14,604 bases of DNA from Gemmatimonadota bacterium (lineage in GTDB: Bacteria; Latescibacterota; UBA2968; UBA8231), in assembly GCA_009845645.1 (NCBI GenBank), contig VXZF01000558.1, positions 5,834-20,437 on the forward strand. Direction: 5' to 3'. The notes below the pieces were generated by a model that was given only the letters and a program-made list of their open reading frames with translations, was not told the DNA's origin and ran no database searches. The translations under genes were made by a program, and so were the position numbers. This document shows, one piece after another, positions 1 to 8,312 of the stretch. The stretch's first letter is position 1. The number at the start of each line of letters is the position of its first letter.

Positions 1-2362
1 CCATCTCCGGCATTTGCACGTCCATCAGCACCACGTCAAAGGGCTGCGCGGCCACCTGCTCCACGGCCGCGCGGCCATTGTTCACTACCGCTACTGAGTG
101 ACCGCGCTCCTCCAACAGCCGCACGGCCACCTGCTGGTTGATCGCCCCATCCTCGGCCAAGAGGATGCGGCGTGCTGTTCGGTCCCAGCTCTCGACCGCC
201 ACCGACTCGTCCGCAGACGCATCACCGCGCCTTGCCTCCACCGTCGGGGCAGCCTCAAGGGCCGCGCCAATGGCCTCTAGCAGATCGGACTGCTTGATCG
301 GCTTGATCAGGCTGCGGGCAATGCCCAAGGAGCGCGCGCGCGCGCTGAACCCGGCTCGGTCGGCCGAGGAAAGCAGCAGCACCGGCACTTGGGCAAACGC
401 CGCATTCTCGCGGATTATCGCTACCGTTTCTAGGCCGTCCATCTCCGGCATCATCAGATCCATCAGCACGAGGTCGAAGGGCAACTCGGCTGAGCCTGCC
501 GAAGTCTGCGCCGCGGCCTCCAAGGCGGCGATGGCAGCCGAGCCGCTCTCTACGAGTTCGACCTCCATCTCCCAGCTTTTCAGGATCTCTTCAAGGATTC
601 GCCGATTGGTCGCGTGGTCGTCAACGACTAAGACCTTTAGCCCCTGTAGCGAGACTAGATCGGCGCGCTTGGTCTCCGGCGTTCCCAACCCTAAGCGGAC
701 CGTGCAGTAAAAGATGCTGCCTTTGCCCTCCTCGCTCTCGACCCAGATGCGGCCCCCCATCAACTCGACTAACTGCTGCGAGATGGCTAAACCCAAGCCG
801 CTGCCACCAAAGCGCCGCGAGGTCGAGCTATCGACTTGGCTGAAAGAGTCGAATATCCCCGCCTGTTTCTCCGGCGCAATGCCGACCCCGGTATCGCGCA
901 CCCACAGGCGCAGGCCCACGGCATCCGGCAAGGCCTCCTCCACAGCAATGCCAACTTCCACTTCGCCTTCCTCGGTAAACTTGACGGCATTGCCTACCAA
1001 ATTGATCACCACTTGGCGCAAGCGGCGCGGATCGCCGACCAAGCGGTCGGGGACATCCGCGGGGATGTGGCACACGAGCTCTATGTTTTTGCTCGCCGCG
1101 TGCATGGCCAGTGTCTGCACGGCATTGCCCACTTCGTCGCGCAGGCCGAACTCGATCTCTTCCAGCGCCAAGCGGCCTGCTTCGACTCTGGAAAAGTCGA
1201 GAATGTCGTTGAGCAGGGACAGCAGGGATTCTGCCGACTGCTGCACCAACGTCAAGTAGTTGCGCTGTTGCGATTCGAGCTGGGTGCGGCCCAAGAGCTC
1301 GGTCATGCCGATGATGCCGTTCATTGGAGTACGGATTTCGTGGCTCATATTGGCCAAGAACGCACTTTTGGCTTGGTTGGCCGCTTCGGCCTGCTCCTTG
1401 GCACCGCGCAGAGCCTCCTGCGACTCTTCGAGTGCCAACAGGGCCTCGTGCTCGGATTGCGCCGTCGCCGCAGTTAGGCGGTATTGCTCCTGTAGCTGCT
1501 CTTCCGAGCGCCGCCTTTCTGCATCGACTCGCGAAAGCGATGCGGCGTTCCACCATATTAGCAGGGCGAAGGCCAAGATATTGAGCAGCGTAAAGAGTGA
1601 GAAGCCAAACTCGTAGCCATAGAGGCTCTCAGCCTGAATGCGCACCCAGTCGAGTAGGAGGGGAATGACAAAGGCGGCCGGCAGGAGACGGCGCGCCACA
1701 GAGCCGCCCTCCGTAGTGCTGATGACGGTCGCGACTGGCTCGCGGTGCGGACGAGCGCAGAGCAGGCCAGAGCAGAGGATGAGGAATTCGGTCGCCGTGT
1801 CGGGGACGACCGGAACGAACCCGGATACTCCATAGAGCAGCAGCACGTTGTGGAAGTAGCTGCTCATCGACAAAAGTCCGATGACCGTCGCCGCGAGTAC
1901 GCAGATCTGCGACAGATAGGCGTAGCCTCTCATTCGCACATCCATCAGCACCAAGGCCAAGCCTATCAGCAAGAAGGAAAACGCTGCATTGGGCGACATC
2001 CGAGAGACGCCCAGCTTGAAGTAAAAAAGGTAGGTATCGACGCCGCGCTCCCAGTTGTATTGGTAGCCGATCAACTTGAGCACGGCAATCACCACTACGA
2101 TCGCCCCCAGCACCACGCCCACATATCGCCGCCAGCGGCTCAGCGGCTCGGCCTGTAACAACAAAAGCGCCGCACCAGCCAAAATAAACTGCATCGCCAC
2201 GAGCGGGTGCGTCGCCACCCAACTGGCGTGCATGAAGCTTTTGAGGTATTCGTCGTTGGTGTGCCAGCCCCACAGCACCAGCGCGCCCGCGAGCACGGTC
2301 ACGGAAGCTGCCAATCGCGCCAGCCAGCCAGCCCAGCTCAGGAAGCGGGGATCGCCCCCCAT
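1..2362 (-). CDS. Membrane hybrid sensor histidine kinase with two receiver domains (3' end outside window)
   Basis: The frame is open from the ATG at 2362 to the window edge, giving 787 visible residues with no stop. Residues 1-272 hold about eight hydrophobic segments (near 15-33, 54-70, 80-100, 125-142, 148-168, 190-203, 226-244 and 252-272), a multi-helix sensor module often found ahead of kinases. A charged coiled-coil linker (about 275-335) follows. The HisKA domain carries the phospho-acceptor His341 in [12 protein letters not shown]. The ATPase domain has an N box with N454 and N458, the G1 motif RDTGVGI and the G2 motif [10 protein letters not shown]. Receiver 1 has D581/D582 and acceptor D635. 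Receiver 2 has E737/D738 and acceptor D781 and is cut by the edge; an HPt domain could follow. The start lies 2 bp after the stop of the response regulator gene, so the two are probably translationally coupled. The signal sensed is unknown. Confidence 0.93.
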   Translation of the reverse strand, partial: MGGDPRFLSWAGWLARLAASVTVLAGALVLWGWHTNDEYLKSFMHASWVATHPLVAMQFILAGAALLLLQAEPLSRWRRYVGVVLGAIVVVIAVLKLIGYQYNWERGVDTYLFYFKLGVSRMSPNAAFSFLLIGLALVLMDVRMRGYAYLSQICVLAATVIGLLSMSSYFHNVLLLYGVSGFVPVVPDTATEFLILCSGLLCARPHREPVATVISTTEGGSVARRLLPAAFVIPLLLDWVRIQAESLYGYEFGFSLFTLLNILAFALLIWWNAASLSRVDAERRRSEEQLQEQYRLTAATAQSEHEALLALEESQEALRGAKEQAEAANQAKSAFLANMSHEIRTPMNGIIGMTELLGRTQLESQQRNYLTLVQQSAESLLSLLNDILDFSRVEAGRLALEEIEFGLRDEVGNAVQTLAMHAASKNIELVCHIPADVPDRLVGDPRRLRQVVINLVGNAVKFTEEGEVEVGIAVEEALPDAVGLRLWVRDTGVGIAPEKQAGIFDSFSQVDSSTSRRFGGSGLGLAISQQLVELMGGRIWVESEEGKGSIFYCTVRLGLGTPETKRADLVSLQGLKVLVVDDHATNRRILEEILKSWEMEVELVESGSAAIAALEAAAQTSAGSAELPFDLVLMDLMMPEMDGLETVAIIRENAAFAQVPVLLLSSADRAGFSARARSLGIARSLIKPIKQSDLLEAIGAALEAAPTVEARRGDASADESVAVESWDRTARRILLAEDGAINQQVAVRLLEERGHSVAVVNNGRAAVEQVAAQPFDVVLMDVQMPEM

Positions 2363-2364
2363 AG

Positions 2365-2736
2365 CTAACCTGCTACGGCCTCTCGGATAGACCGGGCCAA
2401 GCTCTCGCCATTGATCTGCGTTTTGATTAGGTAATCTCGGGCACCGGCCGCCACGGCCTCTTCGGCGAGTACTTCGTCATCAAGGCCCGTCAGGACCAAT
2501 ACGGGGATATTCGGGACGGTCGCTTTGACGCGCTCAAAGGTGGCCAGCTCTTGGCTGTCGGGGAGTACTAGGTCGAGGAGGATTGCGTCGATGCCACCCG
2601 CATCTAACCGCGCCAAGCCAGCCGCTAAGTTATCGACCGCTTCCACGGCAAATTCCGGTTTCAGCAAGTTCTGCAACAAGCGGGCGTGAATGGGATTGTC
2701 CTCAAAGAGCAGGACGGATATCGGAGAATTAGTCAT
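2365..2736 (-). CDS. Single-domain CheY-like response regulator
   Basis: This 123-residue protein is one receiver domain with no output domain. It shows the acidic pair E12/D13, acceptor D55 in ILLDLVLPD, the switch residue T83 in VLVLTG, and the conserved lysine K105 in YLIKT. Proteins of this size usually act by protein contact or as relay intermediates. The gene ends 2 bp before the hybrid kinase start, so the kinase is its obvious partner, and it could receive phosphate from it or feed a relay. It lies 47 bp downstream of the dioxygenase gene on the same strand and may be co-transcribed with it. The Shine-Dalgarno sequence is weak (GGATGA about 10 nt upstream). Confidence 0.92.
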   Translation of the reverse strand: MTNSPISVLLFEDNPIHARLLQNLLKPEFAVEAVDNLAAGLARLDAGGIDAILLDLVLPDSQELATFERVKATVPNIPVLVLTGLDDEVLAEEAVAAGARDYLIKTQINGESLARSIREAVAG

Positions 2737-2783
2737 AGTGCGTTATTCATCCATTCGGTAGGACCGTAATCCGGTCGCCTCTT

Positions 2784-3587
2784 CTAGTCGTAGTTGCTCG
2801 GCACGTGGTCGCCCAAAAGCCGCCGCTGCCGTGGCGTGGCCTGCGCCAACAGGGCCGGGTCGAATTGGAATTTATTCAGATAGGGTGGGTACTTCTGGGT
2901 GATAATGCGCTGGGCGTAGTGTACTTGGAGCAGGTAGCGCATCTGATTGCTCGTATTGGCCGTGCCTCGGTGCCAAACCTCGCAGCGGAACAATACGCAG
3001 TCGCCCGCCTTGCACATGATGCTCTGCTCCTCGACGCCCTTAAAGCTGGTCTCGCCCGCACGGGGTCGCCGACCCGCGCGGTGGCTGCCCGGCACGAAGT
3101 GAGTCGGCCCCAGTTCCTCAGTCAGATCGTCGAGATAGTAATGGGCTGTGGTGATAAAAATTGGAATCTCTACCTCTGGGTGGTCCATGATTTCTTCCGG
3201 CAAGGTCAGCGGCTGCCAGTCGGCGTGCAGGGTTTGGTCCGGGCGGCCGGGGCCGGTCATCCAAGCCGTCATGCCGATGCAGTGGCAATCGTCGCCGTGT
3301 ACTGCTTCGACTAGGTCGATGATTTCGGGTCGGTCCAAGTACTGGGCGAAGATCGGTGCGCGATTGAACGCATTGTTGATGCTCTTGTTGATAAAGCCGT
3401 GCATAGCCGGGTCGGTGTGGCGGTCGTAGCTTTCCTCCAGCGCGGTCAGCTCGTCCATGGCCTGGCGCAGCTCGGCGATCTCTTGCTCGTTGAGTACCTT
3501 GGGAAAATAGGCGTACCCGTCTTCCTTCATCGCCTGCACATAGCCCTCGAGATCGGGCCGCGCCACCAGCGGCAACGCCGTTGTCAT
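2784..3587 (-). CDS. Phytanoyl-CoA dioxygenase (PhyH) family Fe(II)/2-oxoglutarate oxygenase
   Basis: The 267-residue product has the double-stranded beta-helix signature of PhyH proteins. The iron ligands are probably H121 and D123 in LHADWQP and H206 in EVWHRG, with R217 placed 11 residues later to bind 2-oxoglutarate. The segment HFVPGSHRAGRRP (about 163-175) is also typical. The family hydroxylates many small molecules, so the substrate cannot be read from sequence. The ATG follows a strong ribosome-binding site (GGAGAGG, about 5 nt spacing) in a 17-bp gap after nfuA, so the two are probably one transcript. It is only distantly similar to the other dioxygenase in the window (12527-13387). 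The family call is firm; the substrate is unknown. Confidence 0.93.
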   Translation of the reverse strand: MTTALPLVARPDLEGYVQAMKEDGYAYFPKVLNEQEIAELRQAMDELTALEESYDRHTDPAMHGFINKSINNAFNRAPIFAQYLDRPEIIDLVEAVHGDDCHCIGMTAWMTGPGRPDQTLHADWQPLTLPEEIMDHPEVEIPIFITTAHYYLDDLTEELGPTHFVPGSHRAGRRPRAGETSFKGVEEQSIMCKAGDCVLFRCEVWHRGTANTSNQMRYLLQVHYAQRIITQKYPPYLNKFQFDPALLAQATPRQRRLLGDHVPSNYD

Positions 3588-3604
3588 AGAGCCTCTCCTC
3601 GGGA

Positions 3605-4174
3605 CTAGTAGTACGGGTTTTCTCCCGCAGCGTGATCCGTTGCGTCAACTACGTCTTCCACCTCGGGCACGGCTTCCTTGATCATGCGAATGATGCCCTG
3701 TTTGAGCGTCACATCGGCTTGGCCACAGCCCTGACAGCCCCCGCCCATCTGCACGAAGACCGTGTTGCCTTTAATGTCCACTAAAGTCACCACGCCGCCG
3801 TGCGAAGCCACGCCCGGGTTGATTTGGGTTTCGATGACGCGGTGGACGGTCTCGGCCATCGGGCCGCTCAGGTGCGCGGGCATCTTGCGCGGGCGCTCGA
3901 TCTTAAAGCCCGAACCCATAAGGCCATCTACGTAATCCACCTTGGCTTCTGCCAACAGGTCGGCACTTTCGGGATCCATGTACACGTCAAATCCCTCGAA
4001 GTGGACGACCTGATCGTCGCCGTCTATTTGCTGATCGGAGATGAACGCCAGCTTGTAGTCAACCTGCTTGGCGGGGTCGAGGCGGGCACCGATGCGCAAA
4101 CCCTTGACTGGTTTGTCGCTTGCGGCGACTAGATTGGCAATTTTCTCTTCTGCTGCTTCAGTAATGGTAATCAT
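3605..4174 (-). CDS. nfuA: Fe-S biogenesis protein NfuA
   Basis: The 189-residue protein matches NfuA in length and order. Residues 1 to about 95 are a degenerate A-type (IscA/HesB-like) domain without its cysteines, and about 105-189 are a NifU-like domain with C147 and C150 in GGGCQGCGQADVTLKQGI. NfuA homodimers carry a [4Fe-4S] cluster bridged by this CxxC pair and deliver it to client enzymes, especially under oxidative stress or iron limitation. The start has a good ribosome-binding site (GGAGGA, about 7 nt spacing). The gene is 72 bp downstream of pnkp and 17 bp upstream of a dioxygenase gene; a possible promoter lies in the upstream gap. No other Fe-S assembly gene is in the window. 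Confidence 0.96.
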   Translation of the reverse strand: MITITEAAEEKIANLVAASDKPVKGLRIGARLDPAKQVDYKLAFISDQQIDGDDQVVHFEGFDVYMDPESADLLAEAKVDYVDGLMGSGFKIERPRKMPAHLSGPMAETVHRVIETQINPGVASHGGVVTLVDIKGNTVFVQMGGGCQGCGQADVTLKQGIIRMIKEAVPEVEDVVDATDHAAGENPYY

Positions 4175-4205
4175 GGTCTATCCTCCGTCGAGACGTAACT
4201 GTTTG

Positions 4206-4235
4206 ATAATACCGAGACAGTGGGCGGCGACGCAA
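4206..4235 (-). promoter_or_regulatory. Candidate sigma70-like promoter for nfuA
   Basis: In the 72-bp gap between pnkp and nfuA, the minus strand reads TTGCGT (4235-4230), an 18-bp spacer, then TATTAT (4211-4206). The -10 hexamer matches five of six consensus bases; the -35 matches only its TTG. It would let nfuA and the downstream genes be expressed separately from hen1-pnkp. Single-promoter guesses by eye often fail. Confidence 0.3.
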
Positions 4236-4246
4236 GCGGCCTATTC

Positions 4247-6796
4247 CTAGAATCTCGGGTCAACCGGCGCGCTTTCCAACGCCAAGACCCCAAAGACGCA
4301 TTCGTGTACCCGGTGCAAAGGCTGCCCAGCGACAAACCGCTCCAAGCCCTCCACCCCCAGCGCAAATTCCCGCAGGGCCAATGCCTGCTTGCCTTTGAGG
4401 TTGCGGTGGCGCAAAAGGTCTATGCGCTCCGTGTACTCAGGCCCGTAGATCAGCCGCAAATACGCGCGGCCCCGGCACTTGAGCGCCGGCTGGACGAGGC
4501 CGCGCCCGTTGGTGCAGACGAAGTCCAAGGGCTTGGCGACCAATCCCTCGCTGCCGCTGGCAGTCAATTCCTCCCACCACCGAACTACTTCGCTGTTGCT
4601 GTCCATGTCGTCTAAAACCACCCGCCGGCGATCGATCGCGCACAGCAACTCCGGCTCAGCCGCGCAGAGCTTGTCCAAGGTCTCCAGATGCCACGCGTGG
4701 GTCTGGTTGACGTGAACCTGTCCCTCCGTGGCCAAGAGGTGGAAAGGAGCCACTTTGAGATCCTTGAGCGAGTGCACGGGCCAGCAATAGGGGCGATAAG
4801 CCGCGGCGTAGTGTGCCACGGACTCGGCTCGGCCGCGGCAACGGCTCAACAATTCGCCTACGTCCACACCCCGCGCCGCCGCCTGCTCCAGCGCACTCAC
4901 GGACGCTGCCAGCGACATCCGCGCCGCCGCGCCCACGGCTGCGTACTGGTCTTCGAGTAGCTGCTGCGCCTTGGCCGACCAAGGCATGACCTCGGCGTCG
5001 AGTATCGCCCAGTCCGTCGCCAGCGCACTCCACAGCTCGCTGCGCTCAAAGGCCTGGCGCATGTGATCCAAGATCCCCGCTTCCAAACCCGCATCCGCAA
5101 AGAAGCGACGGCCCGTGCGCGTATAGCAGATGCCCGCGCTGCCGTCCTCGCCCCCAAAACGCCGCTGCGCTGTCGCCGGGTCGCGGCAGACGATCAGCAC
5201 GGCCCGTGAGCCCATCTGCTTCTCTTCACAGACGAGTTCGCGCACGCCGTAGCGGCGATAGTACGCCAAGACCTCATCCGGGTGTTCGAGCAGGTCGGAG
5301 CGGGTGCTGGTTTGGGGCGGGGCCATCGTCGGCGGCAGATAGACCAGCCACCGGTGATCAACGGCAAAGCGGCTCATCACTTCCAGCGCTGCGGCCGCCC
5401 GCTCCGCATGGACGAAAACTCGGCCCATCAACCGCGTCTCCACGCGCCGACCTTTGGCTGAGCTCGAGTCGAAGCCCCCGGCCACATCCGCTAAGTCGAG
5501 CACATCGTCGCGCGTCTGTTGCGCCGCCAAGGGGCGGACCGGCTCGGAGTACTGCGCCTTGGCCGGGATGGATACGAGTTCCAGTTCGGGATAGCGCAGT
5601 GCCGTCAGCGCGCCGCCAAACACGCAGCCGGTGTCGATGTTGATCGCGTTGTTGACCCACTCGGGCTGCGCCACAGGCGTGTGGCCATAGACGACGCGGG
5701 CACGGCCCCGATACTCGGCCGCCCAGTCGCGGCGCACCGGCAAGCCAAATTCATCCTCTTCACCCGTCACATCCCCGTACAGAGCAAACGCCCGCACGGC
5801 CCCGGAAGCGCGGCCGGCCATTTCCTCTTTCATACCCGCGTGTGCTACCACCAGCGCGCCCCCGTCGAGGACATAGTGGCTGACTAGGCCGCCGAGGAAG
5901 GTTTCGATTTTTTTCTTAAACTCCGCAGTCTCGTCGTCAAGTTGGGTCAGCGTCTCTGCCAAGCCGGGCGTGCGTTGGACCTTCCTGCCTTGCAAAGCCC
6001 GGACCAAACGCGCGTCGTGGTTGCCCGGTACGCACAGGGCCGAGCCTGACTCCACCATGCGCATGACCAGCGCGAGGACGCCGGGGGCATTGGGGCCGCG
6101 GTCCACTAAGTCGCCGACAAAGACGGCCTTGCGCCCCGGCGGCGGTTCCACCTTTTCCCCTGCAATGCGATACCCTAGCTGGTCGAGCAGGGCTTCAAGT
6201 TCGGCGCAACACCCGTGGACATCACCGATGATGTCGAACGGACCGCCCTCCTCGCGGCGGTCCGGCCACAGCTTCTCCCGCACTGTTTCGACTCGCGCCA
6301 CGTCTGTGGGTGAGCGCAGCGCAAAGATGCGGCGAAAACCCTCGCGCTTGAGACCCTTGAGGCTGCGGCGTAGCTGGCGATACTGCCGGGGGATTACGTG
6401 GGGTGGCAAGTCGCGGTCAGTGCGCACAGCCGCACGCTCCTCGCAGAGCGCCTGGGGCAGGTCGAAGACTATAGCCACTGGCTGGGCGTGATAGTGCTTG
6501 GCCAGTTCCACCAGCGGCTTGCGCGCCTCGGGCTGGACGTTGGTCGCATCTACCACGGTCAACAGGCCCCGCGCCAAGCGGCGGGCAGCGACAAAGTGCA
6601 GGGCGGCGAACGCATCGTCCGTGGCCTCTAGGCTATTTTCGTCGTCGGCGACCAAGGCGCGAAAAAAGTCCGCGGACAGCACCTCGGTCGGGAGGAAGTG
6701 CTCGCGGGCAAAGGTCGATTTGCCTGAGCTAGAGACGCCGATTAGCACCACCAGCGAGAGGTCAGGTATCGAGAGCCGAATTTTTTCGTCAGCCAC
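4247..6796 (-). CDS. pnkp: Bacterial polynucleotide kinase-phosphatase-ligase Pnkp (RNA repair)
   Basis: The 849-residue protein has the three-module layout of bacterial Pnkp. The N-terminal 5'-OH polynucleotide kinase has a P-loop at 20-28 (GVSSSGKST) and D43 in SADF. The central metallophosphoesterase (about 187-400) has GDVHG at 191-195, GDLVDRG at 228-234, GNHD at 258-261, H319 and H372; the family removes 2',3'-cyclic or 3' phosphates. The C-terminal adenylyltransferase/ligase has the motif I nucleophile K526 in EEKQMGSR, motif IV EGLVAKP at 750-756, and motif V around K773. Family knowledge: it heals both ends of broken RNA and seals them, with ligation depending on Hen1. It starts at a GTG inside the 3' end of hen1 (8-bp overlap) behind GAGGGG, so the two are coupled. 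All motifs are present and it appears functional. Confidence 0.97.
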   Translation of the reverse strand: MADEKIRLSIPDLSLVVLIGVSSSGKSTFAREHFLPTEVLSADFFRALVADDENSLEATDDAFAALHFVAARRLARGLLTVVDATNVQPEARKPLVELAKHYHAQPVAIVFDLPQALCEERAAVRTDRDLPPHVIPRQYRQLRRSLKGLKREGFRRIFALRSPTDVARVETVREKLWPDRREEGGPFDIIGDVHGCCAELEALLDQLGYRIAGEKVEPPPGRKAVFVGDLVDRGPNAPGVLALVMRMVESGSALCVPGNHDARLVRALQGRKVQRTPGLAETLTQLDDETAEFKKKIETFLGGLVSHYVLDGGALVVAHAGMKEEMAGRASGAVRAFALYGDVTGEEDEFGLPVRRDWAAEYRGRARVVYGHTPVAQPEWVNNAINIDTGCVFGGALTALRYPELELVSIPAKAQYSEPVRPLAAQQTRDDVLDLADVAGGFDSSSAKGRRVETRLMGRVFVHAERAAAALEVMSRFAVDHRWLVYLPPTMAPPQTSTRSDLLEHPDEVLAYYRRYGVRELVCEEKQMGSRAVLIVCRDPATAQRRFGGEDGSAGICYTRTGRRFFADAGLEAGILDHMRQAFERSELWSALATDWAILDAEVMPWSAKAQQLLEDQYAAVGAAARMSLAASVSALEQAAARGVDVGELLSRCRGRAESVAHYAAAYRPYCWPVHSLKDLKVAPFHLLATEGQVHVNQTHAWHLETLDKLCAAEPELLCAIDRRRVVLDDMDSNSEVVRWWEELTASGSEGLVAKPLDFVCTNGRGLVQPALKCRGRAYLRLIYGPEYTERIDLLRHRNLKGKQALALREFALGVEGLERFVAGQPLHRVHECVFGVLALESAPVDPRF

Positions 6797-8168
6797 GAGT
6801 ACCCCTCGCCGAGAAAATCGCCATCTGCGTCGGCGCGCCTAACTCGGGGTCCTCCGGACCGACGGGCGCGATGCGCACGGCATATCCATAGCACTTCCCC
6901 ACCTCCTCGGCCCACGCTTCAAATTCCACTCGCCGCCATTCGAAGCGGTGGTCGGGATGGCGAAACGCACCAGCCGGCAGCGCGTCCCAATGAGCGTTGT
7001 ACTCAGCGTTGGGAGTAGTTATCACCACCGTAGCCGGGCGAGCGAACTCGAACACGGCCCGTTCGCAGGCTCGTAGCTGCGGCGGATCCAAATGCTCTAC
7101 GACCTCCACTAGTGCCGCGGCGTCGTACCCGCTCAACCGAGCGTCGCGATAGGCCAGCGACCCTTGAAACACCACGACCTGCTCGCCGCGCGGCAACCTC
7201 TCTAATCGCCGACGAGCGCGCGACAGGGCTTGCGGCGACACATCCATTCCCGCCACTTCGGCGAACTGCACTTCCGCCGCCAACAGCGCGAGCAGCCGCC
7301 CCTCCCCACAGCCGAGGTCCAGCACCCGCCGGGCACCACTTGCCTTGAGTTCTTCAAACACGGCGGTTAGGCGCTGCCGGTTCAAGCTCAACTCCGCTTC
7401 AAGAGCTTCCTCGCCCGCGTGATCTTCGGCCTCTCCTGCTTCCTCTACCAAAAGCCGCGACAGCGCGGCCTGCTTCAGACCTCGCTGGTGCTTTAGGTAG
7501 CGCTCGACGACTAGCTCGCGCAGCGGGTGGCCTGCCAGCCATTCCCCACCTCGCCTCATCAGCTTGTCGATCTCTTCCTCACCCACATAGTAGTGCTTCT
7601 CGTCATCTAGCACTGGTATCAGCACGTACAGGTGCGCCAGCACTTCTTTTAACGGCCGCACGCACTCTAACTCGACCTCGTAATAGGGGCTGTTCCCCCA
7701 CTCTGGGAAATGCTCGTCGAGCAAGAAGCCCCTAACCTCCACCGCATATCCCAACGGCTCAAAGAGGTCGCGCAACAAGTCCTCGCCTCCCCGGCAGGGC
7801 AGCGCACTAACGCCCACTCGCAGCGGCAGAGGCTCTTCTACTAGCTCGGCTCGTTCTCGGCACTGCCCGTTCAAGGCCGAGGTAAACACGCGGGCAATGG
7901 CCACGCTGGTAAAAGAAGAGGCCGCGTACGGACGGTCGTTGACATAAGACGCCAGCGCAAAGTCAGAAGACGCCGCACGCCGCTTGAGCGCAGTTGGATC
8001 TACGTCGAGGAGCAACGCGGCCGTGCATCGATCAGGCGAGGCTTCTGGATAAAAGACGTGCGCCGTCCCAAAGGGCAGGTCAAAGGCTTGGGCGCGGCCT
8101 GGGTGCTTGTACAGGAGATAGCCCAAGTCCGTAGCGGGCTGATGGACCGTACTTATGGTCAGGAGCAC
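6789..8168 (-). CDS. hen1: 3'-terminal RNA ribose 2'-O-methyltransferase Hen1
   Basis: The 459-residue product begins with GTG and reads MLLTISTVHQPATDLGYLLY, the usual start of bacterial Hen1, which fixes the start codon. The N-terminal half (about 1-240) is the bacteria-specific region that activates the Pnkp ligase. The C-terminal half is a methyltransferase with the SAM-binding motif VLDLGCGEG at 282-290, the metal-binding ExxEH set E355/E358/H359, and the HPDHRFEW motif at 404-411 that supplies the remaining metal histidine. The family methylates the 3'-terminal ribose 2'-OH at an RNA break before sealing, so that the repaired site resists another cut. It is first in the operon, with pnkp overlapping by 8 bp. 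It is full length, with no missing catalytic residue visible. Confidence 0.97.
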   Translation of the reverse strand: MLLTISTVHQPATDLGYLLYKHPGRAQAFDLPFGTAHVFYPEASPDRCTAALLLDVDPTALKRRAASSDFALASYVNDRPYAASSFTSVAIARVFTSALNGQCRERAELVEEPLPLRVGVSALPCRGGEDLLRDLFEPLGYAVEVRGFLLDEHFPEWGNSPYYEVELECVRPLKEVLAHLYVLIPVLDDEKHYYVGEEEIDKLMRRGGEWLAGHPLRELVVERYLKHQRGLKQAALSRLLVEEAGEAEDHAGEEALEAELSLNRQRLTAVFEELKASGARRVLDLGCGEGRLLALLAAEVQFAEVAGMDVSPQALSRARRRLERLPRGEQVVVFQGSLAYRDARLSGYDAAALVEVVEHLDPPQLRACERAVFEFARPATVVITTPNAEYNAHWDALPAGAFRHPDHRFEWRRVEFEAWAEEVGKCYGYAVRIAPVGPEDPELGAPTQMAIFSARGTRG

Positions 8169-8312
8169 GACATCCGCCCGCTTGCAGCCGAGTATTTGGT
8201 CTTGGGTGCTTTTATGGACATTTTCAGGTGGAGGATTTACCTTCTAGACTATTAATCCCCCCAACCTTATCAAAGGTAGGTAAAAATGTCCGAGCCCGTA
8301 AGGAGGCCCCCC
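8169..8312. other. Divergent intergenic region between hen1 and the SPFH gene
   Basis: This 144-bp gap must hold the start signals for both directions. It is richer in A+T than the flanking genes. I see no pair of good -35/-10 hexamers on either strand. A small inverted repeat, ACCTT-ATCA-AAGGT (8264-8277), and a longer-spaced pair, TACCTT (8238-8243) with AAGGTA (8273-8278), could be operator half-sites or leader hairpins. Neither matches a regulator site I recognise. Confidence 0.5.
8299..8306 (+). promoter_or_regulatory. Ribosome-binding site that sets the SPFH start
   Basis: TAAGGAGG sits 6 nt before the ATG at 8313. It lies downstream of the in-frame ATG at 8286, so 8286 is unlikely to be the real start even though it gives a longer frame. 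Confidence 0.85.

Noticed and set aside
332..345. Alternating GC run (seven GC units)
   Set aside because: It encodes part of receiver 1 (alternating Ala and Arg) in a GC-rich gene; no reason to see more than codon bias.
2762..2776. Hairpin GACCG-TAATC-CGGTC in the dioxygenase-response regulator gap
   Set aside because: The stem is only 5 bp and no T run follows on the minus strand, so it does not qualify as a terminator.
4220..4615. Plus-strand frame opposite the end of pnkp
   Set aside because: It is antisense to the conserved ligase motifs IV and V and resembles no known protein.
8264..8277. Promoter for hen1 with TTGATA as -35
   Set aside because: No acceptable -10 lies 16-18 bp downstream on the minus strand.
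8286..8312. Upstream in-frame ATG for the SPFH gene
   Set aside because: The strong TAAGGAGG at 8299-8306 lies after it and 6 nt before the ATG at 8313.
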